From positions 1 through 24,764 of the forward strand of contig CANCRX010000044.1 of the NCBI GenBank assembly GCA_947380655.1: a stretch of DNA of 24,764 nt, read 5' to 3'. The stretch comes from Alcaligenaceae bacterium. Lineage in GTDB: Bacteria > Pseudomonadota > Gammaproteobacteria > Burkholderiales > Burkholderiaceae_B. A program made the position numbers and the translations under genes. Under the pieces are notes generated by a model that ran no database searches, was not told the origin of the DNA, and saw nothing but the letters and a program-made list of their open reading frames with translations. Position 1 is the stretch's first letter. Every line of letters starts with the position of its first letter. This document shows positions 24,348 through 24,764 of the stretch, piece after piece.

Positions 24348-24764
24348 TTAATCTTCCTGTCCAGTTTTGAACAATTCTGCATTTCTAAGAATACGATGAT
24401 CTTTATCAACGGCCCGACTCAGACGGTTACTCGTCACCAGTCGACGCGTCAAACCGATACGATCACAAGCCTCCAGGACCTGAATCGCACGTTTACGTCC
24501 AATCCCCAATCGGTCCCTGAACGCTACAACACTCACAAAACCATTCTCTGCAACGATATCACGGAGCATATTAGACATCTTGATCATTGTCGCTTGGGGA
24601 TAAAACAAATCCTTCACTAATTGCGTCAGCAAAGACTGACGGGCTTGCTTTTTCAATAGTGACCTGACGGCATCCTCAGCAAGACTCAACGCCGTTGAGA
24701 GGTCCCTGACCCAAGGAGGATCAAAGCCGCCTTCAAGTAGACGAGGATAAATTTTTTCCCACAT
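24348..24764 (-). CDS. selB: Selenocysteine-specific elongation factor SelB, C-terminal part
   Basis: The open frame runs off the right edge, so the 5' part with the GTPase domains is missing. The visible 138 residues are the C-terminal winged-helix domains that bind the SECIS hairpin of selenoprotein mRNAs. They contain FYPQATMIKMSNMLRD, the GFVSVVAFRDRLGIGRKRAIQVLEACDRIGLTRR segment and HRILRN near the end, the typical SelB terminal pattern. The first in-window Met at 24764 is internal, not a start. The gene is followed immediately by tRNA-Sec (3 nt), so selB and selC are probably one transcript. The selenoprotein that needs them, often formate dehydrogenase, is not in this window. Confidence 0.9.
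   Translation of the reverse strand: MWEKIYPRLLEGGFDPPWVRDLSTALSLAEDAVRSLLKKQARQSLLTQLVKDLFYPQATMIKMSNMLRDIVAENGFVSVVAFRDRLGIGRKRAIQVLEACDRIGLTRRLVTSNRLSRAVDKDHRILRNAELFKTGQED

Overview
The window looks like chromosome of a betaproteobacterium, most likely Burkholderiales and probably near Alcaligenaceae. The grounds are the core gene order gmk-rpoZ-spoT with yicC and rph close by, the divergent ybbA/tesA pair followed by ppiD, and a betaproteobacterial-type chorismate lyase. This is inferred from gene content and order, not from a database match. Base composition is moderate, with one clearly AT-rich gene at 6601-7404.

Left part (1-4700): the tail of a probable MmgE/PrpD-family gene and an SDR dehydrogenase end at a strong intrinsic terminator. 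Then come rph (minus strand), and ggt-yicC (plus strand) starting 37 nt from rph. Next (4731-11549) is an accessory metabolic block: an SMP-30/gluconolactonase, a class-I glutaminase-like peptidase C26, an AT-rich DUF4239-like membrane protein, a PuuE-like polysaccharide deacetylase, an AMI1-like amidase, a second SDR and a two-domain rhodanese. This block lies between yicC and gmk, which are often neighbours in related genomes.

Middle (11657-21981): gmk-rpoZ-spoT is a tight stringent-response/GMP operon. It is followed by an orphan TRAP substrate-binding protein, an EamA exporter, the divergent ybbA/tesA pair with overlapping start codons, ppiD, ugpQ and rlmJ (TTG start). Right part (21988-24764): rluF, ubiC, and a minus-strand run read in the order selB (partial), selC (tRNA-Sec), a lipoyl (GcvH-like) protein and a DsrE-like protein. 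In that run the tRNA gene is packed 3 nt after selB and only 7-22 nt before the next start codon.

The most unusual feature is the selB-selC-GcvH-like-dsrE run. It places the selenocysteine decoding genes in apparent co-transcription with a lipoyl-domain protein and a sulfur-relay-type protein. The deacetylase/amidase pair in the accessory block suggests a cyclic amide or imide degradation route. Six of the eight convergent gene pairs are separated by 0-12 nt and show no room for a terminator. No CRISPR array, insertion sequence, phage gene or rRNA was seen, and no gene-free stretch exceeds 300 nt.
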